From positions 37,386,104 to 37,450,103 of the forward strand of contig CM070725.1 of the NCBI GenBank assembly GCA_036346275.1: DNA of 64,000 nucleotides, read 5' to 3'. The translations under genes and the position numbers were made by a program. Position 1 is the first letter of the stretch, and the number at the start of each line of letters is the position of its first letter. Under the pieces are notes generated by a model. It searched no databases and was not told the DNA's origin. It saw nothing but the letters and a program-made list of their open reading frames with translations. Source of the DNA: Otatea glauca (Eukaryota; Streptophyta; Magnoliopsida; Poales; Poaceae). Shown piece by piece: positions 22,091-34,202 of the stretch.

Positions 22091-24892
22091 CCGCTGGCCG
22101 CTACACTGCGTCATCCATCTGCGTAGACCTCTACGCGTCTCGTCTCGCTGCACCTGCGTCCTTCACGTGCTGCTCCTCCTGTACTTGCGACCTCTCGTGC
22201 CACCTGCATCTCTGCGACCTCGCGTGCTATGCCTGCACCTCTGTGACATTCGCGTGTGCTGATCTCGGGCTACGCGCCACCTGCGCGGATTCTCCCCGAC
22301 TTGCAGTGTGCGTTCGTCTCGCATGCCTACGCTGCCACGTGCATCTCACGTCCCTGCGTTACAATTCCTGTTGCCTTCGCTACATCGATCTCCTGCCACA
22401 AATAAAATAAACCCTCACAATATCTTGTTCCATAACAAATATTGTTTTCCATAAATCATCACACATATATTTTATTGTTGTCAAATTAATCATCACACTT
22501 ATATATTTCGCAAATGGAATTAACACAGTTTTACTATGTAAAATTGTAAATAGACAACAGATTCATACAGATGTGCAATGTGTAGCACTACCGCCCATGC
22601 AGGGGCGGCACTATCGCACTTTGCTGCTGAAAAAGTGTCATAACTTTTTACTCCGATCTCCGATTAGGTGATTTTTAATTCTATGCGAAGCTTACCACGA
22701 GGGATACAATCTCCACCAATTTTCAAGATTTAAGCAACCATAGATATTTTTCAATATTACAAAAACAAAGACTCTAATGTAGTCCTTCAAGTCTAAAATC
22801 TGTTTTTTCAAAATCCCTCACATAGACTTGATCAAGGGCATGACTACAAGCTAGTAAGAGTCAATAAGATCAAATATTGAGTCATGTGATGATCAACTCA
22901 TGATCAAAACAATTTTGCAAAACACATTTGCAAATTCTAATCACATGCTCCAATATCAAATGCATGAACACCAATATTTTGCAAACCACATTTGCAAATA
23001 TAAATCTTGCAAACAAGAGTAATCAAGATCATATCTTTGAGCCATGTGATGATCAACACATGATCAAACCAATTTGCAAATACATTTGCAAACTCTATTC
23101 ACATGCTCCAAGATAAGATCCAATTAAACCATAGCCCATTTTGCAAACACAAAATATAAACCTATCTTAGCCTTTGTGATGATCAACACATGATCAATAT
23201 CACAAGCTAAGACTCCGATGCATGAGCTCTCTATTTGCAACACATGCAAATATCTAGCTCCATACAAACAACCACATAAACCAACTTGCATAAGCTATCT
23301 CCCTTTTGCAACACATGCAAATCCATAGCTCTATACAAAAACCAAATCAAGCTTCAATAAGAAGCAAGCATGAGCTCCCTTATTTGCAACACATGCAAAT
23401 ACTTAGCTCATGCAAGAACCAACCAAGAGAGTGAGCTAGAGTGAACCGGATTGAGTTCATCAACACATGATGAAGCTCAAGCTATAAGACTCAACCCCTC
23501 TTAATAGTACGACACCTAACTAGCAACCCGATCTCCCATCAAGCACCGAGACCAGTAAAACATTAGGAACACATCCTTAGCCCTAACTAGTTATACCTTT
23601 GCCTCTAGCACATCCACTTGGAACTTTTATGATTTCCATCATCTTCTCACGGTCCTTTCTTCTTGTTCATCAACACGTGATGAACCTTCTCTAGCTTCGC
23701 TTCACTTCGAGATTCATCCTTGAAGCTCATCAACACATGATGATTTCTTCTTCTTCCCGATTCTTTATTTTCTTGGACTCAACCTACTTCACAACTCATA
23801 GAAGATTGTTAGTCCAACAAACACGATTGCCTCAATCATCAATTGCACTCCATTAACACATAATGGATGCCCCTATGATCGATTGAGCACAATCCTAATC
23901 AATTTGAATGATTTAATGGTGTCTTGAGTACTTTGATGCAACTAATGCTTTATTATACTCAAGAACTTTTCGCTTGTCCTTAACCAATGAAAAAACACCA
24001 TCAACACATGATGAAGTGTTCTTTGATTGATTGAAAGACAACCGAACTCAATTTAAATTTCATTTAAATTGACATGAGTATATATTAACTACACAAGTTT
24101 CATATACTCATTTTGATGGTTACTAAGTAATGGTCCAAATTATATTGGAGTGGTGGAAAGGAATCAATACTCTTAATACCATCAACAATAGAATAAACTC
24201 CATTAAATATGTGCATATAAATAATTGAAGTTGGAATCAATATGCACATAATCAATCTTAGATAACATTTGAGTTTATCCTATATTAACATGAGCATACT
24301 ACAACTACACAAGTTACATATACTCAAATGATTATTTCAAAGTAATGATCCTTGATATAGAAAGATGAAATAGATCAATACTATTGAACCATCAAGGTAA
24401 AGTATGAACTCCCCCTAAATGTGTGCATTCATGTATATATGGAATTGAAACATTAATGCACATCTTGAGGTCTAAATAATGGTAGAGTTCATCCTTTAAC
24501 TTGAATCCAAGAAATGCATCTAGAAATAATAGAGTTGTATTGGATGCATACCTTTGGGATTTCCATTTTTCAATGAGATAAGACTAATCAAAGATATACT
24601 CAATAAAAGAGTTAGTCTCATATTTAGATTTATCAATATGATCATGAATATTATATCCAAGGATTGCAACAAGATATGATAATATGAACTCGAATGCATA
24701 CCTTTGATATTTCCATCTTTTCCATCCAAAAGAGACTAAAGAGAGTTAAACTCAACAAAAGAGTTAGTCTCATAAAAGGATTGTCATTAATTAACACTTG
24801 AGACTAATCAATATTATGATTATCAAAAGAGTTAGTCTCAATATTAGATTTGTCATTAACACCAAAACCAAACTATGGAGCTTGAACTTTCA
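22091..24892. mobile_element. Unassigned LTR-like repeat region
   Basis: No coding sequence is supported. Read on the minus strand, the right edge begins TGAAAGTTCAAGCTCCATAG and soon reaches TTTGGTTTTGGTGTTAATGAC. The start of the LTR ending at 10782 has a similar TATGGTTTTGGTATTGATGAC, so this may be a second Sirevirus-type LTR of another family. The body contains repeated GATGATCAACACATGATCAA motifs. No primer site and no second edge were found. The GC-rich part at 22091-22400 could be the gag-pol linker of the pol to its left. Confidence 0.4.
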
Positions 24893-25402
24893 AGGAGTTA
24901 GAGGAAGATATTTATATAGACCAAACTGAAGGTTTTCTTATTCCTGAAAAAGAACACCTTGTTTGTAGATTGAAGAAATCCCTTTATGGCTTGAAACAAT
25001 CCCCTAGACAATGGTACAAGAAATTTGACTCATTTATGCTCTCTCATGGTTTTAAGCGGTCTAATTATGATAGTTGTGTTTATTTGAAGACTGTTAATAG
25101 TTCAACTATATATTTGCTTCTTTATATTGATGATATGTTAATTGCCGCAAAAGATAAACCAGAAATAGCTAAATTGAAGGCACAATTGAGTAAAGAATTT
25201 GAGATGATGGATTTAGGTGCAGCATAGAAAATTCTTGCCATGGAAATTATTAGAGTGAGAAAATCTGGTAAATTGTACCTTAGTCAGCAAGTTATATTGA
25301 GAAGGTCATTCGTCGTTTTAATATGCATAATGCAAAACCAGTGAGTACTCCATTAGCTGCACACTTCAGATTATCTTCAGCTTTATGTCTAGAGTTAGAT
25401 GA
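24893..25402 (+). pseudogene. Copia reverse transcriptase fragment (split element, left half)
   Basis: The frame contains CRLKKSLYGLKQSPRQWY, SNYDSCVY and the catalytic YIDDMLIAA (Asp-Asp at 25129-25134), the second half of a Ty1/Copia reverse transcriptase. The N-terminal part is missing: the sequence begins abruptly at 24893 next to the LTR-like repeat. Stops and a shift follow near 25228 and 25295. The element is interrupted at 25403 by the Gypsy insertion and continues at 37311. Confidence 0.9.
25398..25402 (+). repeat. Target-site duplication of the Gypsy element, left copy (GATGA)
   Basis: GATGA immediately precedes the 5' LTR and is repeated exactly at 37306-37310 after the 3' LTR. 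Confidence 0.93.
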
Positions 25403-28400
25403 TGTAACATCCCAAAATTTGACTTAATTAAGTTTTTATTGCTTAAATGTGCATTTGTGATTTTCTGGAATTTATTTGGATTTTTCTGGAATTATTTGAA
25501 TTAATTTGAAATCAAGTTTATTGCCTTTTATTCAAATCTATTTAAATCTGTGCAAAGTTAAAATAAAGTTTTGCCAAAAATATTTTATTTGAGTCCAGAA
25601 TGTCTCAAAGTATTTTTGAGATTTTTCCTGGATTTTTCCTAATAGTTTTATTGCTTAAAATAAATAAAATGAATTTCTAGAATTATTCTAAATAAGAAAT
25701 CTTTAAAAAAAAATCTGGTGAACAGTGTTGGGCCGAGCCCAGGTATTGTGCGCTTGAACTGCGCTTTGTCTTGATTTACCACAGTCGCAATGGGGAAAAC
25801 CCTAATTTGCGCAGCCGTTCGATCATGTTTCAACGGACCAGATTGCGCCGTGTAGAAGCCGTTTCATGGCCGTCGGATCGCGACACGTGTACGGTGGCAC
25901 GTCGTCGTCTCCGATGCGAGCTCGGATTCCGCCGCCGTAACGACGTCGAACTTCCCCGCCGTGTAGAGCTCGGACGCCGAGGCTAAAAAGGAGGGGGTAG
26001 AGCCCCGAGGTTCATCCGTGTGCGCCGCATCTTTTGGTCGGACGGGTTTCGCGTGAATCGTCGTCAAGCGCGCAAAGGAGCTCGCTGGAGTTGGAAGCGT
26101 AGGACGTCTTGGTTTTTGCTCGGTTTAAATCCGCCGCCGTTGGGTCTCCGCCGCTGGTGCCATCTTGGATTCGCCGGACCACGCCGCGCGAAACCACCGC
26201 GTCCGTCGCGGAGTCGCGCCAAACGCCGCCGCCTTGGTCTTCGTCTTCAAGTCCGGTAAGACCTCGCCGTCGCATAGCCATCGTCGGTCCGGAAGCTTTG
26301 AGCCATCGGATTAGATCTGGTGGTGCGCGTTGCCGTCGCGCGTGAGCGACCGCCCGATTAGTTTTTCGCGGATCGGATCGGCGGTGCGGGCGACCAATCA
26401 GGGTGTGCCGCGTGTCGGGCTCAGCAGTCGAGGCGCCATGGACCGAGTCCACCGTAGTCTCGCGCTGTGCCGTGGACCCAGTCTATACGCCGGGGACGCG
26501 TGTCGCGCTCTGATTGGCTGGCGCCAGGGCTGACGTCACGCTGACGTCATGCTTGCGTCATAATTGCATTTTTCAATTGGAAAAATAATCCGATTGGAAA
26601 TTCTGTGATGACGACGTCATCATGAGGTCACGCTGACGTCATAAATCGCTTTTTCTGAATAAAAATAAATCTGTTAATTCTGAATTTTTGATTTCAGTAT
26701 TTATTCCAAACTTCAAAAGGCTGTATCTTTTGCATCGTAACTCGGATTTGAGTGATTCAAATTTCTAAAAATTTGTAAAATTGAGATCTATTTAATGGTG
26801 AATTTTATTTGATTTTTGGAGTTCAATTGCTCTCTGTTTTGGCATTTATTTGCTTTTCTTCTTCGGTACACGTAGACGTTGAATTGTGCGACGCTTCGGA
26901 GGAAGATCCAGCAACTCAAGAGCAAGTTCCAGAACCAGATCAGGACCTATTCCAAGGCAAGTTGTGCTTTGATCATGTTGAACCTATGTTTATAAAATTG
27001 CTATGTTTGATTTACACTACTGCATCTATTTCAAATATACAACTGTTTCAAATTAGATTGGGCTTAGGTAATATACCAGATTGATCTATAACTTACCTTG
27101 TCATTGTATGCCATGATCCATTGTCACCCTAGATTGGTTTAATATAGTTGATTAGTAATTATGATCAACATTGGAGGTTTAGTCCGTATTAGTTGCTTAG
27201 TCATGCCACGTCATCACATGTGTCAGAATCATTGGTAATTAATCTTGATTAATGAAATATGGAACAATGTCATGAACTTGTGTGTCATGTGGGATCACAC
27301 GATGAGATTGAGTTGTTGTGGCGAGTCATGTCACGCAGCGATGTTGAATTGTTGATGGCACGTGGTGCTTGGTAATCAAGCGGGTGATAATAACTTAGAT
27401 CGGGCAAGTGACAAGGGCGAGGATGCCAAGGTGGGCCCGATGGGCAGAGGGTATGTGGATGTCTTGCCTTGATCACACTAAGGACTTAACCTTGCAAGCC
27501 TTTGACCTGAGTCAATCATGCAACCACATGTCTGGTATAGGCCAGCCTAGCTGAGTAATTTGCAATGTCTTAATTTTGATACTATCGTGGGCGGTGTGAG
27601 TTCCCGAGTTATGGTGTAATTCACATGGCGCAAGAGGGGGCCCTGGTTATGGTTTCAGACCCACGATGTTGAAACCTTAGCGGTAGTATCGGTTAAGCGA
27701 GCATTGTAAAGGCTTTGTTATAATCACTCGCCTTGGTGGTGTTTGGTTGTATCACGTGGGTAAAATGCATAACCTCTGCAGAGTGTGAAACTATTAGGAT
27801 AGCCGTGCTCATGGTATTGAGCAATGCTCGGAATTACGATTAAGGGTTAGTTTAATTAATTAGACAACTTGGTTGGAATGGCGGAAGGCCATATGGAAGA
27901 TGGAATTTGACTTAGGATTGAAAACTTGGTTTACTTGAGAAATATTGAATTTATTTAATCATTCTTTGTTATTTGTTTTACGATCTTTACAATCTATTTA
28001 TTGTATTTGTTCATAAATGCTGCTTATTGCAAAATAGCCATGATAGCCTATCCATTGGAATAAGCCTTACATATAGATACATAGAATTGCATTACATGCA
28101 CAACTTGTTGAGTGCTTAAATACTCACCCTTGCCAAACAACAATAATCAACGGTTGAAGAATCTACACCGTGTTGGAAGATGAAGTCGAGGAAGACACGA
28201 GTCATTAGGGTCCGAGCCTTGTCGGTTGCTGTGGTGAACGATGAGCTATCTACGTTTTCTACTTTCCGCTGCTTAATTACTAGTTTATATTTCCAGTCTT
28301 GCCCTGCGTGGCTTAATAATGTAAGTTGGTCATAAGATCATACATTTAGCTATATCAATAAATGAACTATTATGCTATTATCATTGTGTATGATGTGATA

Positions 28401-28492
28401 TGTACCAATGTTGAGCTGTGTGCACTAGCGTTGATCCTGGGACTAGTGCGATAAACACAGTGGGTTCGAATCAGTGGATTCGGGTCCTTACA
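25403..28492 (+). mobile_element. 5' LTR of the Gypsy element
   Basis: 3090 bp beginning TGTAACATCC and ending GGTCCTTACA. It is closely similar to the 3' LTR over almost its whole length. Differences concentrate at CAG/CTG sites, in homopolymers and in one replaced block at about 25728-25790. An ORF at 26809-27084 is present intact in both LTRs but has no recognisable family. Confidence 0.95.
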
Positions 28493-28496
28493 GAGG

Positions 28497-28508
28497 TGGT
28501 ATCAGAGC
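28497..28508 (+). other. Primer-binding site (initiator Met tRNA)
   Basis: TGGTATCAGAGC lies four bases after the 5' LTR and matches the 3' end of plant initiator methionine tRNA, the usual primer for these elements. Confidence 0.93.
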
Positions 28509-28875
28509 ATACTGACTGTAGGTCTTGGCCCTAGATAGTGTGGAGGTGTCCTGTGTGTGTCAAAATTATTTTCTAAAAGAAAGTCTAAACTTGACTAATA
28601 AAACACCATCGACTCATCTCATTCTCTACTTCTCGCCTTTGCTGAATTTACCCATTTTACTTGCCGTTTCGGGAGGAGAACTTATTCAAAGTTCTTGTGA
28701 AGCGGATGCCGATCGTTCGACCTTTGAGGAGTCACCGTGGCTACGCCATGGAGTCGTGGAGAGTTCTTGAGATTTGGAGGCTTCTATCGTCCGCTTTACC
28801 GAGGAGGCAATGATCACCAATGGTGTACACCGAGGATTTATTTGCAAGTGATTATCTACGCCGGAGAGCGAGGAA

Positions 28876-29222
28876 GCTAGCGAGCCAATCAACATCTCCG
28901 CGAAGATTCTCGCGAGGTTGCAATTCAGGAGGTCGCTCGACTTGCTCTTCGTCGTGTCTACCGCGACTACGCCGATGAGCTTCACGACTCAGTGTTCCGA
29001 CTTCACCCAGACGTTCAAGCATGCCGACGCCGACGGATCGTGGAGGACGAGTGTGCCACTGCGGTACACCTTGCGGAGTTCACCCTTGCCCAGGAGGATC
29101 ATATGAGAGATACTACTCAGGAGCTGGAGACTGTGTACGAGGCACTCAGAGTGGCAGAGCAGGAGCTTGAGGTGACCCGTGCTTCAACCATCGGGATGAT
29201 CACCGAGCTGGGAGAGCCCTAG
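28876..29222 (+). CDS. Leader ORF upstream of gag, helical protein of unknown function
   Basis: An open frame of roughly 115 codons lies between the 5' LTR and gag. It reads through REVAIQEVARLALRRVYRDY and ends with a Glu/Thr-rich helix containing AEFTLAQEDHMRDTTQELET and EALRVAEQELEVTRAS, with heptad spacing suggesting a coiled coil. The first ATG in frame is 28975, within the segment; 28992 is a second. No family is recognised. A stop at 29220-29222 ends it about 500 bp before gag. It may be a leader-encoded accessory protein, or an upstream ORF that tempers gag translation. An inverted relative may exist at 15190-14950. Confidence 0.4.
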
Positions 29223-29719
29223 AGACGGTCGAGGGCGAGTTGGAGCGCGTGACTCGAGGAGTTCGGGAGCCGGTTGGAGAGTCAGGAGGATCCCGAGGAG
29301 CGAGAGTGGGAGCCAGGGGAGTGCAGACCCCGTTGTTGCAGAGGACCCAGTAGTAGGTCATCAGGATAGGTTCGCTCCTATGCTCGCTCATCCGCCGGTG
29401 TATGCGCCGGATCAGCCTCAGCCAAGGTGGCTGGATGAGTGAGTGTCAGCCTTGGAGCTGTGTTGAGACTCGAGTGTGAGTCGCGTCTTTAAGTTAGTCT
29501 TTACCTCTTTAGTTGACGTTAAGGTTTCGTGTTTAGTTTGCTTCTTTGTGTCTTTGAGTGTGCGTTATGTGTTGCAAAGCTTGTAGGCTTAAATAAGCGA
29601 CCATACCAAGAATAATAAAGAATTATTTCAGTTGGGTATAACCTATCTCCGCGCTTTAGAAAGTCTTACTTCTTATCTATGCTACATCTACCTTTCCTAA
29701 CCCAAGAGGCAATCATCAG

Positions 29720-31403
29720 ATGGTGAATACTCGAGGGAACAACGGTGCTTCAGGAAGTGGATCGCGAGCGACAACACCAATGACGGAGGCAGCCCTCAAC
29801 CACCGCCAATGATATCACGAGAATCTGGGAGCGTTTCTTGCAGCGCAGACTCAACTGATGCAGACTATGATGCAGCAGATGCAGTAGATGACCAACACAG
29901 CAGCCAACAACAACAACCCTGCAGCTCAGAACAACCATGGTGGACCCCGACCTCACTCAAAGCTATCAGATTTTATGAGAACTAGGCCACCAACCTTCTC
30001 AGGAAATGTGAATCCTTTGGAAGCCGATGGCTGGCTTAGAACTATTGAAAAGAAGCTGCACATCACGCAATGTGAAGGTAATGAGAAGGTGCTCTACGCC
30101 TCTCATCAACTTGAAGGAACCACCGCAGAATGGTGGAAGAATTACTGTGCCGCTCATGGATCCCCACAAGAGATCACCTGGGAGGAGTTTACTAATGCTT
30201 TTCGCCATATCATGTCCCGGAGGGAATGATGGACCTTAAGAAGGAAGAGTTCGAGGCTTTGAAACAAGGAGGCCAACCGGTGGCGAGTACGAACAAGTTT
30301 ACTCGATTAGCTCGCTATGACCTCAAGGCGTGGCGGCAGATAAAGCTAAGCGATCTCGTTTCATGAAGGGACTGAATTCAGGATCGCAGTGGGACCGATC
30401 ACCCACAATTTTCCGGACTTTCGTGAGCTAGTGAACAAGGCTTTGATCCTAGAAGATAAGCGCAAAGAGTGGGTGAGAACCGTAAGCGCTTAATGACTAA
30501 TCGGGGTGGGCGTCCAAACCATCTACGTTTGAGGATGTCACCACGGCAATTTGCTAGATTCCAACCACGGTATGAACAAGACATCAACCCTGCGCCTTGC
30601 CACGCCAATCGAACTTCCGGACACGGCCGACAGGCAACAATGCACCAGGAGGGAGTCAGCAATCTGCAGTGAAGAGATGCTACACATGCAATGAGCCAGG
30701 GCACTTTTCTAATAGGTGTCCACAGAAGGGAGGCATCACGCCAGTTTGTTTCAACTTGGGAACAACACCTGCCAAGGCACCAACCTCAGGAGGAAATCGT
30801 GCGCCAGGTCAAGCTGGAGCAACCCCGCAATCAACAGTGCGTGGAAGGATCAACCACATCACCACTGATGGAGCTCAGGAGGCTACAGACATCGTACTGG
30901 GTAAGTTTCTGGTCAACTCAGTACCTGCTACAGTTTTGTTTGATTCTGGAGTTTCGCATTCGTTCGTTTCTCAAAATTTTGCAACCAAGAATGGATTTAA
31001 AGTGGTGAATCTTAAGTGTGTGCTCTTAGTCCAAGCCCCAGGATCTGAGCTTAGATCTAGCCTTGGGTGTTTGGGAGCTAAGTTGCTTATGGATGGGATA
31101 GAATTTCTAGCGAATCTTATCTTGATAGATGCGCAATCCCTAGACGTCATCCTTGGAATGGATTGGCTATCTAAGCATAAGACTGTTTTGGATTGTGGCC
31201 GAAAGATCGTAACTTTGGAAGGCCCTAGTGGCAAGAAAGTAGAATTTCAAGCAACCGCAGTTCGTGATGGGCAGTTAGTGGTCAACAGCGTGAAAGCCAT
31301 CAGCATAGAAGATGTGCCGATGGTCGAGAGAATACCCGGATGTGTTTCGGAAGATTTGCCAGATCGCCACGGGACCGTGATATCGAGTTCGTTATCGAGT
31401 TAG
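29720..31403 (+). pseudogene. Gypsy gag with zinc knuckle and protease, frameshifted
   Basis: The start ATGGTGAATACTCGA encodes MVNTRGN, the usual opening of Tekay-type Gag. The capsid part includes KLSDFMRTRPPTFSGNVNPL, GWLRTIEKKLHI and LEGTTAEWWKNY (29888-30229). The nucleocapsid knuckle CYTCNEPGHFSNRCP is at 30678-30722 and matches CX2CX4HX4C. The aspartic protease signature FDSGVSHSFVS starts at 30939, and the RT entry AQSLDVILGMDWLSKHK follows. Shifts occur near 29880, 30230 and 30300-30480, so no single frame spans it. Confidence 0.88.
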
Positions 31404-34162
31404 CGCCGAGGATAGCACCGATATCAAAAGACCATATCGGATGCCTACCGACGAGTTAGTGGAAATGAAGAAGCGATTGAGGAACCGCAAGAAAAAGGTT
31501 TCATTAGACCTAGTTCATCACCATGAGGAGCCCGGTTTTGTTTGTTCGTAAGAAGGATGGAAGTCTTAGAATGTGCATCGATTATCGAGCCTTTGAATGA
31601 AATAACGATCAAGAATAAGTATCCGTTGCCCGGGATCGATGACTTATTTGATCGATTAAGAGGAGCTGAGTTTTCTCCAAGATAGATCTTCGTTCGATAC
31701 CATCGATTGAAGATCCGAGCGGAGGATGTGCCTAAGGCTGCGTTTTCTCCGCGATACGGACATTATGAGTTCACAGTCATGTCATTTGGATTGACGAATG
31801 CCCCGGCATATTTCATGAACATGATGAATAAGGTTTTAATGGAATATTTGGATAAGTTCGTTGTAGTCTTTATAGACGATATCTTGGTTTACTCGAAGAC
31901 AGAGGAAGAGCATGCAGAACATCTGAGTATGGTTCTAGAGAGGCTACGAGAGCATCAGTTGTATGCTAAGTTTAGCAAGTGTGAATTCTGGAAGGAGAAA
32001 GTTGAATTCTTGGGTCATGTAATGACTACTAAAGGAGTTGCGCTTACCCAACAAAAGTGGATGCGGTGTTGCATTGGGAGCAACCAAGTCATTACTCAAA
32101 TCCGTAGTTTTACGGAATGGCGGGATACTACCGTCGGTTCATAGAAGGATTCTCGACAATTGCTAAACCCACGGCGCATTGTTGAAGAAGGAAAAGAAGT
32201 TTGCATGGGCCAGAGTGCGAGAAAGCTTTATGGAATTAAAGAAGCATTTAACGACCCCGTATTAGTGTTGCGGATGTGCGAAATGGATTTGATATTTATT
32301 GCGATGCTTCAAAGCAAGGCTTGGGATGCGTGTTAATGCAAGAAGGCAAAGTCGTTGCTTATGCGTCGAGACAGTTAAGACCGCATGAAGTGAACTACCC
32401 AACGCATGATTTGGAGTTAGCTGCCGTAGTGCATACCTTGAAGATATGGCGTCATTATCTCATAGGAAATAGATGTGAGATATATCTGAGACCATAAGAG
32501 CACGAAATACATATTCACTCAAGCGGTCTGAATATGAGACAGCGAAGATGGCTAGAGCTAATTAAGGATTATAATGTGGGAATTCATTATCATCCCGGGA
32601 AAGCCAATGTGGTAGCAGATGCTCTGAGTCGAAAGAGCCATAGCGCAAATATGCTAACAATGGAGGATCAACGAGAACTATGCAAGGAATTTGAAACTAA
32701 GGTTGGAAGTCGTTCATAGGAATGGTATTTGCCTTGGAAGTGAGGCCAACACTTTGGAGGATCAGATTAGTGAAGGCGGAAAGATGACGATAAAATTTCT
32801 AAGATCAAGGCTAAAAGGAAGAAGGCCTAGCCGTAGATTTCACTCTGGATGAGCATGGAACCATGTTTTCAAAGGCGAATTGCGTCTTGGGATAAAAGGA
32901 AATCAAACAATTGATTCTTGAGGAAGCTCACGATTCTAAGTACTCGATTCATCCAGAAGTGCTAAGATGTACCAGAGTTGAAAGAGAGATTTTGGTGGCC
33001 TAATATGAGCGTGAAGTAGTGAGCATGTTGCTTTATGTGACGTATGTCGAGAGTAAAAGCCATGCATCAAAGACCACTGGTTTATTGCGGTAGTTGCAAA
33101 TTCGGAATGGAAGTGGGAGGAAATCGGAATGGATTTTATCACCGGTTTACCTAAGACTCGAGAGAGTTACGATTCCATTTGGGTTATTGTGGATCGTCTA
33201 ACCAAGGTCGCCCATTTTATCCCAGTAAAGACCACTTACTCGGAGATCGTTTAGCGGAGTTGTACATGTCAAGGATTGTATGCTTGCATGGAGTGCCCAA
33301 GAAGATTGTGTCAGACAGAGGTACCCAATTCACATCAAGGTTTTGGAACAAGTTGCACGAAGCAATGGGGACTCGTCTGAATTTTAGTCTGACATATCAC
33401 CCATGAGACAGATGGTCGATGAAAGAGTAAATCAGATTTTAGAGGATATGTTGAGAGCTTGTGCTTTAGCTTATGCTACATCTTGGGATAAAAGTTTGCC
33501 ATATCACGAATTGATTACAATAATAGTTATCAAGCTAGCTCGCATATGTCACCCTTTGAGTCGTTGTATGGGCGTGCTTGTCGTACTCCATTAAATTGGA
33601 ACAAACAGGAGAACGTTTGGTTTTTGGGCCGGATATTCTCGAAGAGGCAGAAAGTCAAGTTGCAATGATCAGAGAGAGGTTGAAGATAGCACAGTCAAGA
33701 CAGAAGAGTTACGCAGATAACCGTCTCGAGATTTGAGTTTTGAACCAGAAGATCATGTGTATCTCAGGGTTACCCCTCTTAAGGGCGTTAAAAGATTTCA
33801 CGTTAAAGGAAGCTTGCACCAAGATATGTTGGTCCGTTCAAGATTCTGAGCCGTCGAGGAGAGGTAGCGTATCAGTTAGAGTTGCCTCAGTCCTTGGTAG
33901 GAGTGCATGATGTATTCCATGTGTCGCAGCTTAAGAAGTGTCTCAGAGTGCCAACAGAGCAAACCCCATTGGATGCAATAGAGCTGCAAGAAGATTTGAC
34001 TTACAAAGAGCAACCGGTCAAAATTTTGGATGTTATGGAGCGCAAGACCAGAAACAAGTCTATTCGCTTTGCGAGTTCGATGGAGCAATCATTCAAAGCG
34101 AAGCCACTTGGGAGCGAGAAGAAGATTTGAAGTCAGAATTTCCGAACCTATTCTCTAGTTAG
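31404..34162 (+). pseudogene. Gypsy pol: RT, RNase H, integrase, chromodomain-like end, frameshifted
   Basis: Reverse transcriptase is seen as FSPRYGHYEFTVMSFGLTNA with the active site FIDDILVYSK (Asp-Asp at 31875-31880). RNase H follows with DIYCDASKQGLGCVLMQEGK, ASRQLRPHEVNYPTHDLELA and HPGKANVVADALSRK. Integrase contains VDRLTKVAHF-PVKTTY and KIVSDRGTQFTSRFWNK. The tail has VFHVSQLKKCLRVP and ends ATWEREEDLKSEFPNLFSS with a stop at 34160-34162, as in Tekay/Del chromoviruses whose chromodomain guides insertion. RT-RH-IN order is diagnostic of Gypsy. At least seven frame changes or stops interrupt it, and several expected segments look short by one or a few bases. Confidence 0.92.
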
Positions 34163-34189
34163 CCCTGAATCTCGGGTCGAGATTTTGTT

Positions 34190-34200
34190 AAGGGGGGAGG
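34190..34200 (+). other. Polypurine tract of the Gypsy element
   Basis: AAGGGGGGAGG just before the 3' LTR (two T bases intervene before TGTAAC). Confidence 0.85.
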
Positions 34201-34202
34201 TT

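Noticed and set aside
22048..22410. Plus-strand 120-codon ORF very rich in cysteine
   Set aside because: It overlaps the minus-strand protease/linker of a Copia pol, and its composition follows the GC-rich repeats of the opposite strand. There is no signal peptide or regular Cys spacing, so it is not taken as a defensin-like gene.
8918..24892. A single complete Copia element from the LTR at 8918 to the LTR-like edge at 24892
   Set aside because: The two terminal sequences are different families, the flanks do not match, and gag is missing, so they are not treated as one LTR pair.
26809..27084. 91-codon ORF identical in both Gypsy LTRs (also 35616-35891)
   Set aside because: It lies in LTR sequence and its identity is explained by LTR duplication. 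The codons show no domain or conservation evidence, so it was not called a gene.
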